A stretch of DNA of 64,000 nucleotides, from contig NZ_CP026100.1 of NCBI RefSeq assembly GCF_003722335.1, positions 4,872,001-4,936,000 of the forward strand. The letters run 5' to 3'. This document shows positions 44,823-52,835 of this stretch, in pieces. Numbering within the stretch: the first letter of the stretch is position 1; each line of letters opens with the position of its first letter. The stretch comes from Caulobacter flavus. Lineage in GTDB: Bacteria; Pseudomonadota; Alphaproteobacteria; Caulobacterales; Caulobacteraceae. Both the position numbers and the translations under genes were made by a program. The notes beneath the pieces were generated by a model, which searched no databases, was not told the origin of the DNA, and saw only the letters and a program-made list of their open reading frames with translations.

Positions 44823-45800
44823 TCAAAGGCGCAGGACGCAGGCGCCCCACGTCAGACCGCCGCCCATGGCCTCGAGCAGCAGCAGGTCGCCCGGCTTGAT
44901 CCGGCCGTCCGCGACCCCGTGCGCGAAGGCCAGGGGAATCGAGGCGGCCGAGGTGTTGGCGTGAAGCGCCACCGTCGAGATAACCTTGTCCTCGTCGATG
45001 CCGCAGCGATTGGCCACGCCCTGCAGGATTCGCTGGTTGGCCTGGTGCGGAATGAACCAGTCGACTTCCGGAACGGTCACGCCCGCCTTTTCGGCGGCCG
45101 CGTGGATGGCCTCGGAGATGTTGATCACCGCGTGCTTGAAGACCTGGTTGCCCAGCATCCGCAGCTTGCCCACCGTACCCGTCGTCGACGGACCGCCGTC
45201 CACGTAGAGCAGATCCTGCTTGGTCCCGTCAGCGCGCAAGGCAAAACCCAGCATGCCGCGATCGGCCGTGGTCCCCTGCCCTTCGCCCGGCTCCAGCACG
45301 ACCGCGCCGGCGCCGTCGCCGAACAGCACGCAGGTGCCGCGATCGGTCCAGTCCATCAGGCGGGTCATGGCTTCGGCGCCGATCACCAGGGCGCACTTGG
45401 CGTTGCCCCGGGCGATGAAGCCGTCGGCCACCGACAGGGCATAGACGAAGCCCGAGCACACGGCCTGGACGTCGAAGGCGATGCCGACGCCCGCGCCCAG
45501 CTTGCGCTGCACGATGGCGGCGGTGGCCGGGAAGGTCAGGTCGGGCGTGGTGGTGGCGACGATGATCAGGTCGACGTCGGCGGGGCTCTTGCCCGCACGC
45601 TCCAGCGCCTGCCTGGCCGCCTCGACGGCAAGGTCGGACACGGCCTGGTCGTCGGCGGCCTTGTGGCGCTGGCGGATGCCGGTGCGCTCGATGATCCACT
45701 CGTCGGAAGTGTCGACGATCTTGGACAGGTCTTCGTTGGTGACGATCTGCGGCGGCAGGTAGGCCCCGACGCCGGTCACCACGCTGCGGACTACGCTCAC
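44823..45800 (-). CDS. fabH: 3-oxoacyl-[ACP] synthase III
   Basis: 325 residues, GTG start overlapping the plsX stop by four bases. Starts fatty-acid synthesis by condensing acyl-CoA with malonyl-ACP. Catalytic cysteine in VQAVCSGFVYAL (about 115), histidine in WFIPHQANQRIL (about 253) and asparagine in TVALHANTSAASIPLA (about 283); GDGAGAVVLE precedes. Confidence 0.97.
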   Translation of the reverse strand: MSVVRSVVTGVGAYLPPQIVTNEDLSKIVDTSDEWIIERTGIRQRHKAADDQAVSDLAVEAARQALERAGKSPADVDLIIVATTTPDLTFPATAAIVQRKLGAGVGIAFDVQAVCSGFVYALSVADGFIARGNAKCALVIGAEAMTRLMDWTDRGTCVLFGDGAGAVVLEPGEGQGTTADRGMLGFALRADGTKQDLLYVDGGPSTTGTVGKLRMLGNQVFKHAVINISEAIHAAAEKAGVTVPEVDWFIPHQANQRILQGVANRCGIDEDKVISTVALHANTSAASIPLAFAHGVADGRIKPGDLLLLEAMGGGLTWGACVLRL

Positions 45801-46879
45801 TCGGCGGCTCCCTGGGTTTCGGCGCCGTCGGCGCCGTCGTCCTTGGCCGCTTGGTCTTTTTCCGCGGTCAGACGCTTCAAATTACGATCGATCTCGGCGG
45901 TGAAGTCGCTGCGCGCGAGGTCCACCGCCACGCGCACGGCCGAGGCGAAGCCGTTGGCGTCGGCGCCGCCGTGGCTCTTCACCACGATGCCGTTGAGGCC
46001 CAGAAGCGGCCCGCCGTTGACCCGGCCCGGGTCGAGGCGCTGCTTCATCTTCTTCAGCGAACCCGAGGCGATCAGCGCGCCCAGCATGGCCAGCGGCCCG
46101 GCCGTCAGGGTCTGCTTGATCTCGGCGCCGAAGAATCGGGCCAGGCCCTCGGCCGTCTTCAGCGCGACATTGCCGGTGAAGCCGTCGGTGACGACCACGT
46201 CGACCGTGCCGTAGGCGATGTCGGTGCCCTCGACGAAGCCGCGATAGTCGAAGTCGAAGTGCGGGCTGTCCTGCAGGATCCTGTGCGCCTCGCGCACCTC
46301 CTCGTGGCCCTTCTGCTCCTCGGAGCCGACGTTGAGCAGGCCGACGGTGGGACGCTCCGAACCGTGCACCGCGTGGTGGAAGGCCGCGCCCATGATGGCG
46401 AACTCGACCAGCTGCTCGGCGTCGCTCTCGACATTGGCGCCGACGTCCAGAACCGCCGAAACGCCCTTCATCGTCGGCCACGATGCGACGATGGCCGGAC
46501 GCTCCAGGTCGGCGCTCATGCGCAGGATCAGCTTGGAGATCGCCATCAGCGCGCCGGTGTTGCCGGCCGAGACGCAGGCTGCGGCCTCGCCCGCGCGAAT
46601 GGCCTCGACGGCGTTCCACAGGCTGGAGCCCTTGCCCCGGCGCATGGCCTGGGCAGGCTTCTCGTCCATGGCGATGGACTTGTCGGTGTGGACGACGGTG
46701 CAGACCGCGCGCGCGGCCGGCGCGCGCGCCAGTTCGGCGTTCAGCGCGGCCTCGTCGCCGTGCAGCAGGAAGCGCACGTCGGGCAGGGTCTTGGCCGCGA
46801 TCTCCAGCGCCGGCACGACCACGGACGGACCGTGATCTCCGCCCATGGCGTCGATCGAGATGACTACTGGCTTGGGCAC
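45797..46879 (-). CDS. plsX: Phosphate acyltransferase PlsX
   Basis: 360 residues. Makes acyl-phosphate from acyl-ACP for phospholipid synthesis with PlsY. Signature: ISIDAMGGDHGPSVVVPA at the N-terminus, VSAGNTGALMAIS, FVEGTDIAYGTVDVVVTDGFTGN and LLGLNGIVVKSHGGAD. In the usual plsX-fabH order, upstream of ihfA. Confidence 0.97.
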   Translation of the reverse strand: MPKPVVISIDAMGGDHGPSVVVPALEIAAKTLPDVRFLLHGDEAALNAELARAPAARAVCTVVHTDKSIAMDEKPAQAMRRGKGSSLWNAVEAIRAGEAAACVSAGNTGALMAISKLILRMSADLERPAIVASWPTMKGVSAVLDVGANVESDAEQLVEFAIMGAAFHHAVHGSERPTVGLLNVGSEEQKGHEEVREAHRILQDSPHFDFDYRGFVEGTDIAYGTVDVVVTDGFTGNVALKTAEGLARFFGAEIKQTLTAGPLAMLGALIASGSLKKMKQRLDPGRVNGGPLLGLNGIVVKSHGGADANGFASAVRVAVDLARSDFTAEIDRNLKRLTAEKDQAAKDDGADGAETQGAAE

Positions 46880-46925
46880 GAGGCGCTATCGACTCCTTAG
46901 ACGGTCGCGACGCGGCCGATGATTC

Positions 46926-46947
46926 CCCGGCGTGATATCACGCCGGG
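46926..46947. promoter_or_regulatory. Perfect 22-bp palindrome between DUF177 gene and plsX
   Basis: CCCGGCGTGAT immediately followed by its reverse complement ATCACGCCGGG, in the middle of the 84-bp gap. It could form an RNA hairpin or bind a dimeric repressor. No T tract follows on the minus strand, so it is not a standard terminator. Confidence 0.6.
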
Positions 46948-46963
46948 AGGCGTAAGGGCCAAC

Positions 46964-47503
46964 TCAGCCCTCATCACCCTTGGTTTTGAGACCCTTCAGG
47001 GCCGCGAAGGGAGAAAGCTCAACGGGTTCGGGCGGTTGCACGAACACCGCGCCGGGCTTGCGGGGGAACGGATCGAGCTCGAGCGCCAGGTGCTCGATGA
47101 CATAGCCGGAGACGTCGATGGTCTCGCCTTCGAGCACGTCGGGCGGATCGTCGCCGTCCGGATCAAGGCCCAGTTCTCCGCCTTCGTCCTGCGGAGCGTG
47201 CTCGCTGTCAGCCGGCAGAACGCGCAGGCTGAAGCGGGCGTCGATCGGCGTTTCGAAATCCTCGCTGGTGACGCCGCAGGTTTGGACGACGCGGGCGCGC
47301 AGCACGCCCGAGACCTCGGCGCCGTCCATCCACGAGCGCAGGTAGACGTCGGCCTTCAGCTCGTGCAGCGACACCAGGCCCAGTTGCTTGGCGATGGCCT
47401 TCAGCACGGTTTCGTCGGGCGCCAGCTTCAGGTCCACCCCGCCGCGATCGACGCGGGCCAGGGTGACGGTGCTGGGCCAGGGATCGATCAGACGTTCGGC
47501 CAT
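46964..47503 (-). CDS. YceD/DUF177-family protein
   Basis: 179 residues. DUF177 features: VVQTCGVTSEDFETPIDARFSLRVLP, the acidic DGDDPPDVLEGETIDVSGYVIEHLALELDPFPRKPG and a final FAALKGLK. The family is linked with 23S rRNA maturation and fatty-acid genes in bacteria and plants. It overlaps the upstream chaperone gene by 16 bp and precedes plsX; the rpmF gene that often sits between is absent. Confidence 0.9.
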   Translation of the reverse strand: MAERLIDPWPSTVTLARVDRGGVDLKLAPDETVLKAIAKQLGLVSLHELKADVYLRSWMDGAEVSGVLRARVVQTCGVTSEDFETPIDARFSLRVLPADSEHAPQDEGGELGLDPDGDDPPDVLEGETIDVSGYVIEHLALELDPFPRKPGAVFVQPPEPVELSPFAALKGLKTKGDEG

Positions 47504-48018
47504 TGCACCTCTCCGTTCAACAGGGCGTCCAGCGACTGCGCCGCCAGAGCTTCCCGCGCGGACCGCACATAGGCGCTAACGGCCGCTACGTCACCCTCGC
47601 CGCGCTCTTCGAACACCGTGCGCGCCAGGGCGGCGTCGAGTACGGCGGCGTCCGGCAGAGCCGCGAAAGCCTCGTCATACGTCTTCAGCCGGCCGTAGAA
47701 GGCGCCGGCCAGCTTCTTCATCTTCTTGCCGACGGCGGTGTCGGACACGCCGATCTCGCGGAAGGCGTCGTCGAGGCCGCGAACATAGGAATCAAATACC
47801 GACTGCGAAGTCTCGGCCGCGGCCTCGCCCTGCCCCTTCAGGCGCTCGACCACGAGCACGACGTGCAGGGTGAACAGCTCGAAGCGCCCTTCCATCGAGT
47901 CGCGGACGCCGAGCTCGGCATAGAATCGCGATGAGCGGGCCTGGGCGGTCGCCGAGGCATAGAGTTTTTCCCCCGCCAGCTTCGCGGGCCGGGGCTTGAG
48001 TAGCCGATCCAGAAACAT
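47488..48018 (-). CDS. Ubiquinol-cytochrome c chaperone family protein
   Basis: 176 residues. Matches the CBP3/UQCC1-like family: LYASATAQARSSRFYAELGV, FELFTLHVVLVVERL, VFDSYVRGLDDAFREIGVSD and KMKKLAGAFYGRLKTYDEA. In mitochondria Cbp3 helps synthesise and assemble cytochrome b of complex III; in alphaproteobacteria the same gene sits, as here, just before DUF177 and plsX. Cytoplasmic or membrane-associated. Confidence 0.92.
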   Translation of the reverse strand: MFLDRLLKPRPAKLAGEKLYASATAQARSSRFYAELGVRDSMEGRFELFTLHVVLVVERLKGQGEAAAETSQSVFDSYVRGLDDAFREIGVSDTAVGKKMKKLAGAFYGRLKTYDEAFAALPDAAVLDAALARTVFEERGEGDVAAVSAYVRSAREALAAQSLDALLNGEVQWPNV

Positions 48019-48139
48019 TCCACGCCTCTATTTCGCCGCGAGCCGCCTCTAGATGGCCTGAGCATCCACGCGGGCCATTGAACTAAGCCCGCGCGGGCGA
48101 TAGGTCAAAGTCCAGCCTTCTTCCGGTTCCGGAGCCTCA

Positions 48140-48628
48140 ATGTCTCGCCCCGCCGTTTTCGCCGCCGTCGCCATCGGCCTCGCCGCCGTCGTCGGAGGCT
48201 GCACGCCGCTGACGAGCTATTCCGGCTTCCAGGCCATCGAGGCCAAGCCGGCCGACATGAAGGTGGGCGAGGACAGCAAGTCGACCGTCCGCGAGAAGCT
48301 GGGCTCGCCGTCGGCGGTCTCCACCTTCGACAACGACGCCTGGTACTACATCTCGCAGACCACCGACCGCGTGGCCTTCTACAAGCCGCGCGTGATCAAG
48401 CGCGACGTGGTGGCGATCAAGTTCAATACCGCCGACGAGAAGGTCGCCTCGGTCGACACCTTCACCCTGAAGGACGGCAAGGTCATCGCCTACAACGGGC
48501 GCGAGACCCCGACCCGCGGTCGCGAAATGACCGTGCTGGAGCAGCTGCTCGGCACCGTCGGTCGCGGCGGCATGCTGCCGCAGGACGACGAGGGCGTGCC
48601 CGGCACCCGTCCCGGCGACCGTCGCTAG
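48140..48628 (+). CDS. bamE: Outer-membrane assembly lipoprotein BamE (SmpA/OmlA family)
   Basis: 162 residues. Lipoprotein signal with lipobox VGGC at about residue 21. BamE core: MKVGEDSKSTVREKLGSPSAVSTFDNDAWYYIS, then FYKPRVIKRDVVAIKFN and DGKVIAYNGRETPTRGREMTVLEQLLG, quoted here only by the short parts REKLGSPS, WYYIS, PTRGRE. Part of the BAM complex inserting outer-membrane beta-barrels. Divergent from the bc1 chaperone gene. Confidence 0.94.
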   Translation: MSRPAVFAAVAIGLAAVVGGCTPLTSYSGFQAIEAKPADMKVGEDSKSTVREKLGSPSAVSTFDNDAWYYISQTTDRVAFYKPRVIKRDVVAIKFNTADEKVASVDTFTLKDGKVIAYNGRETPTRGREMTVLEQLLGTVGRGGMLPQDDEGVPGTRPGDRR

Positions 48629-48641
48629 ACTGACGATTTAA

Positions 48642-48655
48642 GTCGGTTAACCGAC
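48642..48655. promoter_or_regulatory. 14-bp perfect palindrome upstream of the response-regulator gene
   Basis: GTCGGTTAACCGAC, in the 183-bp gap between bamE and the response regulator, 14 bp after the bamE stop. A second small hairpin GCGAC-(5)-GTCGC lies near 48699. Possible operator; no family assigned. Confidence 0.45.
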
Positions 48656-48811
48656 ACTTCAACCTTACCGAAGCTTGACTATAAGCGCGTGATTTCGTGC
48701 GACTTTTTGTCGCCGTATCAACGTTTCCTCAAGCACGTCCGTCACAACCTTCCCGTCTGATCGACGCCTAGGGCCCCAACCCTGGCGTCGGTTGCTCTGG
48801 GGGAGAAGGTC

Positions 48812-49369
48812 GTGAGCGCGCTCGATCTGCGGGCGTTGACGATGCTCATCGTCGACGACAACGCCAACATGCGCGGCATACTGGCCGCGATCCTGAAGTC
48901 CGCCGGGGTGCGGCGCATCCTCGAGGCCGGCGACGGCGTCGAGGGGTTGAAGCTGTTTTCCGAACGCGAGGTCGATGTCGTGTTCACCGACCTGATGATG
49001 CAGCCGGTGGACGGACTGTCGTTCGTGCACTGGATCCGCAACTCGCAGGCCAGTCCCAACCCCTACGCGCCGATCATCATGATGACCGGCCACGCCACGC
49101 GCCGCAGCCTGGACGAGGCGCGGATGGCGGGGGTGACCGAGTTCCTGGCCAAGCCGCTGACGGCGCGCGGGGTGATGCACCGCATCAACGAGGTCATCAA
49201 CAACCCGCGCGACTTCGTCCGCACCCAGGCCTATTTCGGGCCCTGCCGCCGACGCCGCATCGATCACGACTTCACCGGCGACGAGCGGCGCGGCGTCCAG
49301 CCCGCCCCGACGGCGTTGGGCGGCGAGGCCGAACACGTCTACGATTTCGATCCCGAAGAGGTCTACTGA
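48812..49369 (+). CDS. CheY-like response regulator with short basic tail
   Basis: 185 residues, GTG start after GGGGGAGAAGG. Receiver domain (about 10-130): acidic pair VDD at 15-16, phospho-aspartate in VVFTDLMM at about 60, MMTGHAT and the lysine in FLAKPL at about 111. No output DNA-binding domain; the tail carries FVRTQAYFGPCRRRR and ends DPEEVY, a form seen in several alphaproteobacterial single-receiver proteins. No histidine kinase adjacent. Confidence 0.92.
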   Translation: MSALDLRALTMLIVDDNANMRGILAAILKSAGVRRILEAGDGVEGLKLFSEREVDVVFTDLMMQPVDGLSFVHWIRNSQASPNPYAPIIMMTGHATRRSLDEARMAGVTEFLAKPLTARGVMHRINEVINNPRDFVRTQAYFGPCRRRRIDHDFTGDERRGVQPAPTALGGEAEHVYDFDPEEVY

Positions 49370-49398
49370 TCCTTTGGGCGGCATCCCGGGGATATCGA

Positions 49399-49839
49399 AT
49401 GGCCAACGAACGGGAACAGCTGACCCAGCCTAGGTTCGTGCATCTGAACCCGGACTGGAATGCGGAGCCGAACGCGCCCTGCGTCCATCTGGTCGCCGAG
49501 AGCGACACGGTGAGCGTAAGCTTCCTGCTCAACCCCCATGCCTACGACGCCGAGGACGGCGAGGTCGGAAAGCTGACCTTCCCCTCATGCCGCCGCTGGC
49601 GGCTCGACGCCACCAATGACGAGGGATGGTTCGCCGGCCGGGGGCGTTTTGCTGGCGTCGCGCCGGCCTGGGGCGAGTTCTACGAGATCGTGGGCGATGA
49701 CCCCACGATGGACGCCCTCGACTGGGAGCCGGCCGACGGAAGCGGCTCACGCCACTTCCTGTTCTATTTTCGCGACGAGGCGTTCGAATGCCTGGCCGGC
49801 GACTGGACGCTGACCCGTCTCCCTGCCCCAGCCGCCTGA
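49399..49839 (+). CDS. Hypothetical protein
   Basis: 146 residues with GGGGAT before the ATG, 29 bp after the response regulator, so probably co-transcribed. Globular, Trp-rich: FVHLNPDWNAEPNAPCVHL, FPSCRRWRLDATND, WGEFYEIVGD, HFLFYFRDEAFECLAGDW. No signal peptide. I do not recognise a named family. Confidence 0.75.
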   Translation: MANEREQLTQPRFVHLNPDWNAEPNAPCVHLVAESDTVSVSFLLNPHAYDAEDGEVGKLTFPSCRRWRLDATNDEGWFAGRGRFAGVAPAWGEFYEIVGDDPTMDALDWEPADGSGSRHFLFYFRDEAFECLAGDWTLTRLPAPAA

Positions 49840-49845
49840 ACGTGA

Positions 49846-49877
49846 AACGCCCCGGAGGCTAAAGCCTCCGGGGCGCT
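49846..49877 (-). terminator. Terminator between the hypothetical gene and hppA
   Basis: 13-bp stem CGCCCCGGAGGCT / AGCCTCCGGGGCG with a minimal loop, followed on the minus strand by TTTCACG. It fits hppA best and may also stop the plus transcript. Confidence 0.75.
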
Positions 49878-49901
49878 CAAGGCTCTGTTCCAGGCCGCCG
49901 G

Positions 49902-52037
49902 TCAGCCGTGCGCGAGCACGGCCAGCAGCAGCAGGGCCACGATGTTGGTGATCTTGATCATCGGGTTCACGGCGGGACCCGAGGTGTCCTTGTAGGGGTC
50001 GCCGACGGTGTCGCCGGTGACGGCGGCCTTGTGGGTTTCGCCGCCCTTCTTGTGCAGGACGCCGTCCTTGTCGGTGAAGCCTTCCTCGATCACCTTCTTG
50101 GCGTTGTCCCAGGCGCCGCCGCCGCTGGTCATCGAGATGGCGACGAACAGGCCGGTGACGATCACCCCCATCAGCATGGCGCCGAGGCAGGCGAAGGCGT
50201 CGACCTTGCCGGCGATGGCGTTGATGACGAAGAACAGCACCACCGGCGAGACCACAGGCAGCAGCGACGGCACGATCATCTCGCGGATGGCGGCCTTGGT
50301 CAGGATATCCACGGCCTTGCCGTATTCGGGCTTGGTCTCGTAGGTCATGATCCCCGGGTTCTCGCGGAACTGGCGACGAACCTCGGCCACCACCGACTCG
50401 GCCGCGCGACCGACGGCGGTCATCGACAGACCGCCGAACAGGAACGGCAGCAGGCCGCCGAACAGCAGGCCGACCACGACATAGGGGTTGGACAGGTCGA
50501 AGCTGACCGCGCCCATGCCGTCGAAGAAGCTGCCGGGCGCGGCGTTCTCGGAGAAGAACTTCAGGTCCTCGGTATAGGCCGCGAACAGCACCAGGGCCCC
50601 GAGGCCCGCCGAACCGATGGCGTAGCCCTTGGTGACGGCCTTGGTGGTGTTACCCACCGCGTCGAGAGCGTCGGTGGTGACGCGGACTTCCGGGGGAAGT
50701 CCGGCCATTTCGGCGATGCCGCCAGCGTTGTCGGTGACGGGACCGAAGGCGTCCAGGGCGACGATGAAGCCGGCCAGCGACAGCATGGTGGTGGTGGCGA
50801 TGGCGATGCCGAACAGGCCCGCCAGGTTATAGGTCACGACGATGCCGACGATGATGGTCAGGGCCGGCAGGGCCGTGGACTCCAGCGACATGGCCAGGCC
50901 CTGGATGACGTTGGTGCCGTGGCCGGAGACCGAAGCCTGAGCCACCGACTTGACCGGGCGGAAGCCCGTGCCGGTGTAGTACTCGGTGATCACCACGATC
51001 AGCGCCGTCACCACCAGGCCTGCAAGGCCGCAGTAGAACAGGTTGTCGGCGGTAAACAGGCGGCCGTCGAGCTCGATCGAGGTCGGGACCAGCTGGTGGA
51101 TCACCCACCACACGGCCGGCACCGACAGCAAGCCGGTGACGATCAGGCCCTGGTAGAGGGCGCCCATGATGTTGTTCTTCTTGCCCAGGCGGACGAAGAA
51201 CGCGCCGATGATCGAGGTGGCGATGCACACCGCGCAGATGGCCAGCGGCAGCAGCATCATCGAACCGACGACGTCGGTGCCGGTGAAGAAGATCGCCGCC
51301 AGCACCATGGTGGCGACGGTGGTCACCGCATAGGTCTCGAACAGGTCGGCGGCCATGCCCGCGCAGTCGCCGACGTTGTCGCCGACGTTGTCGGCGATGG
51401 TCGCGGCGTTGCGGGGATCGTCCTCGGGGATGCCGGCCTCGACCTTGCCGACGAGGTCGCCGCCCACGTCGGCGCCCTTGGTGAAGATGCCGCCGCCCAG
51501 ACGGGCGAAGATCGAGATCAGCGAGGCGCCGAAGCCCAGCGCCACCAGCGAGTCGATCACGACCCGGTCGGTGCCCTCATGGCCGACCGACAGCAGCAGG
51601 GCGAAGTAGCCGGCCACGCCCAGCAGGGCGAAACCCGCCACCAGCATGCCGGTGACCGCCCCGGAGGTGAAGGCCATCGACAGGCCCTTGCCCAGCCCCT
51701 CGGACGAGGCCTGGGCGGTGCGGACGTTGGCGCGGACCGAGATCAGCATGCCGGCGAAGCCGGCGAGCCCCGACAGGATCGCGCCCAGCGCGAAGCCGAC
51801 GGGCTGCTCCCAGCCCTTGAAGAAGAACGCCAGGACGGCGACGACCACGACGCCGACGATGGCGATGGTCGTATACTGACGGTTCAGATAGGCCTGGGCG
51901 CCTTCCTGAATGGCCGCGGCGATCTCCTGCATCTTCGCATCGCCCGGCGAGGCCTTCAAAAGCCTGGCGGTCTGAACCGCGCCATACAGCACCGCCAGAA
52001 ACCCGGCGCCGATGGCTACGTAAAGCCAAGAACTCAT
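49902..52037 (-). CDS. hppA: Membrane-bound proton-pumping pyrophosphatase, K+-independent type
   Basis: 711 residues with about 16 membrane helices. Couples pyrophosphate hydrolysis to proton export. Pyrophosphate site: FTKGADVGGDLVGKVEAGIP and DPRNAATIADNVGDNVGD, here quoted as GADVGGDLVGK and NVGDNVGDCAG; also DAFGPVTDNAGGIAEM and a final GDTVGDPYKDTSGP. The sequence GNTTKAVTKG has lysine where K+-dependent enzymes carry alanine (GNTTAA), marking the K+-independent class. A hairpin immediately before the start covers the ribosome site. Confidence 0.97.
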   Translation of the reverse strand: MSSWLYVAIGAGFLAVLYGAVQTARLLKASPGDAKMQEIAAAIQEGAQAYLNRQYTTIAIVGVVVVAVLAFFFKGWEQPVGFALGAILSGLAGFAGMLISVRANVRTAQASSEGLGKGLSMAFTSGAVTGMLVAGFALLGVAGYFALLLSVGHEGTDRVVIDSLVALGFGASLISIFARLGGGIFTKGADVGGDLVGKVEAGIPEDDPRNAATIADNVGDNVGDCAGMAADLFETYAVTTVATMVLAAIFFTGTDVVGSMMLLPLAICAVCIATSIIGAFFVRLGKKNNIMGALYQGLIVTGLLSVPAVWWVIHQLVPTSIELDGRLFTADNLFYCGLAGLVVTALIVVITEYYTGTGFRPVKSVAQASVSGHGTNVIQGLAMSLESTALPALTIIVGIVVTYNLAGLFGIAIATTTMLSLAGFIVALDAFGPVTDNAGGIAEMAGLPPEVRVTTDALDAVGNTTKAVTKGYAIGSAGLGALVLFAAYTEDLKFFSENAAPGSFFDGMGAVSFDLSNPYVVVGLLFGGLLPFLFGGLSMTAVGRAAESVVAEVRRQFRENPGIMTYETKPEYGKAVDILTKAAIREMIVPSLLPVVSPVVLFFVINAIAGKVDAFACLGAMLMGVIVTGLFVAISMTSGGGAWDNAKKVIEEGFTDKDGVLHKKGGETHKAAVTGDTVGDPYKDTSGPAVNPMIKITNIVALLLLAVLAHG

Positions 52038-52047
52038 GGGTGTTGTG

Positions 52048-52074
52048 CCCCTTCGTGTTTCAAATCACGAGGGG
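52048..52074 (-). promoter_or_regulatory. hppA leader hairpin covering the Shine-Dalgarno sequence
   Basis: On the minus strand CCCC-TCGTG pairs with CACGA-A-GGGG (one bulged base, 8-base loop). The 3' arm carries AAGGGG, the likely ribosome site, ten bases before the ATG at 52037. This could limit translation until melted. Remaining upstream sequence to 52253 holds no gene. Confidence 0.5.
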
Positions 52075-52253
52075 TCGCGGTTCCCGGCCACGAGGCGTCG
52101 ACGAGCGCCCCAGGCCAGGAGCGGCGGGCGGGCCTTAGGGCCTCATTCCCCCTCGAAGCTCCCTGATCTGGCCCCGACATCGGCGCCAGGGGGAAACACT
52201 GACATCCACAAGCCTAGCGCGCAACCGCTTGCGAGAACGGCGTTCGCGACGCC

Positions 52254-52778
52254 TCAGGGGATGATCGGCGCCGAATCGACAGGGGGCGGAGCCGGCTTGG
52301 CCGCCACCTTCGGGGCCGGCCTGGGCGGCGGCACGAAGTTGCGCGGCGTCTGCTTGCCGATGGTGACCGCGGCGACCTTGCCCTTGCCGACCAGCGCGAC
52401 GGCCTCGCGCATCACGATCGACTTGAGCTTGACCTCGTCGAGCAGGACGTAGCTGCCGGGCTTGTTGAGCGGCTGCTTGTGGGCCGCGCGCACCAGGGCG
52501 TCGCGCAGCAGCGGCTCCTTGCCGGCGAACGCGGTGACGTCGCCCGTGGGCGGCAGGGTCAGGGACAGCTCGACGAAGATGTAGTTGATCAGCCGTCCCT
52601 CGGCGACGATCGGCAGGGCCATCGAGCCCAGCTTGATCACCGGGTCTTCCTTTTCCTTCTCACCCTCGCCGCCTTCCTTCTTCTTCTCCTTGCCGGAGGC
52701 GAAGGCGGGCGCGGCGCACAGCGCGAACGGCGCGGCGAACGCCAGGACGGCGCGACGGGACAGGACGGAACGGGTCAT
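52254..52778 (-). CDS. Exported protein of unknown function, weakly FliL-like
   Basis: 174 residues. N-terminal SRRAVLAFAAPFALCAAPAFA is a signal peptide with a twin arginine. Then a Lys/Glu-rich linker, a compact domain (about 50-135, IKLGSMALPIVAEGRLINYIFVELSL, LLRDALVRAAHKQPLN), and a Pro/Ala-rich tail. The domain loosely recalls FliL (a short strand, Leu-rich strand and helix), but no flagellar neighbour exists. Periplasmic; function unknown. Confidence 0.75.
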   Translation of the reverse strand: MTRSVLSRRAVLAFAAPFALCAAPAFASGKEKKKEGGEGEKEKEDPVIKLGSMALPIVAEGRLINYIFVELSLTLPPTGDVTAFAGKEPLLRDALVRAAHKQPLNKPGSYVLLDEVKLKSIVMREAVALVGKGKVAAVTIGKQTPRNFVPPPRPAPKVAAKPAPPPVDSAPIIP

Positions 52779-52835
52779 GCCCGAGCCACTAACCGAGAAG
52801 GCTTGAGGTTTCGCTACCGAGCGGGGCCAGCGCCC

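Noticed and set aside
48638..48650. TTAA-N5-TTAA resembling a CtrA site before the response regulator
   Set aside because: CtrA boxes need a 7-base spacer; spacing of 5 does not match, and the sequence is explained by the palindrome.
49908..52166. 752-residue plus-strand frame opposite hppA
   Set aside because: His/Gln/Asp/Gly-rich shadow of the pyrophosphatase gene.
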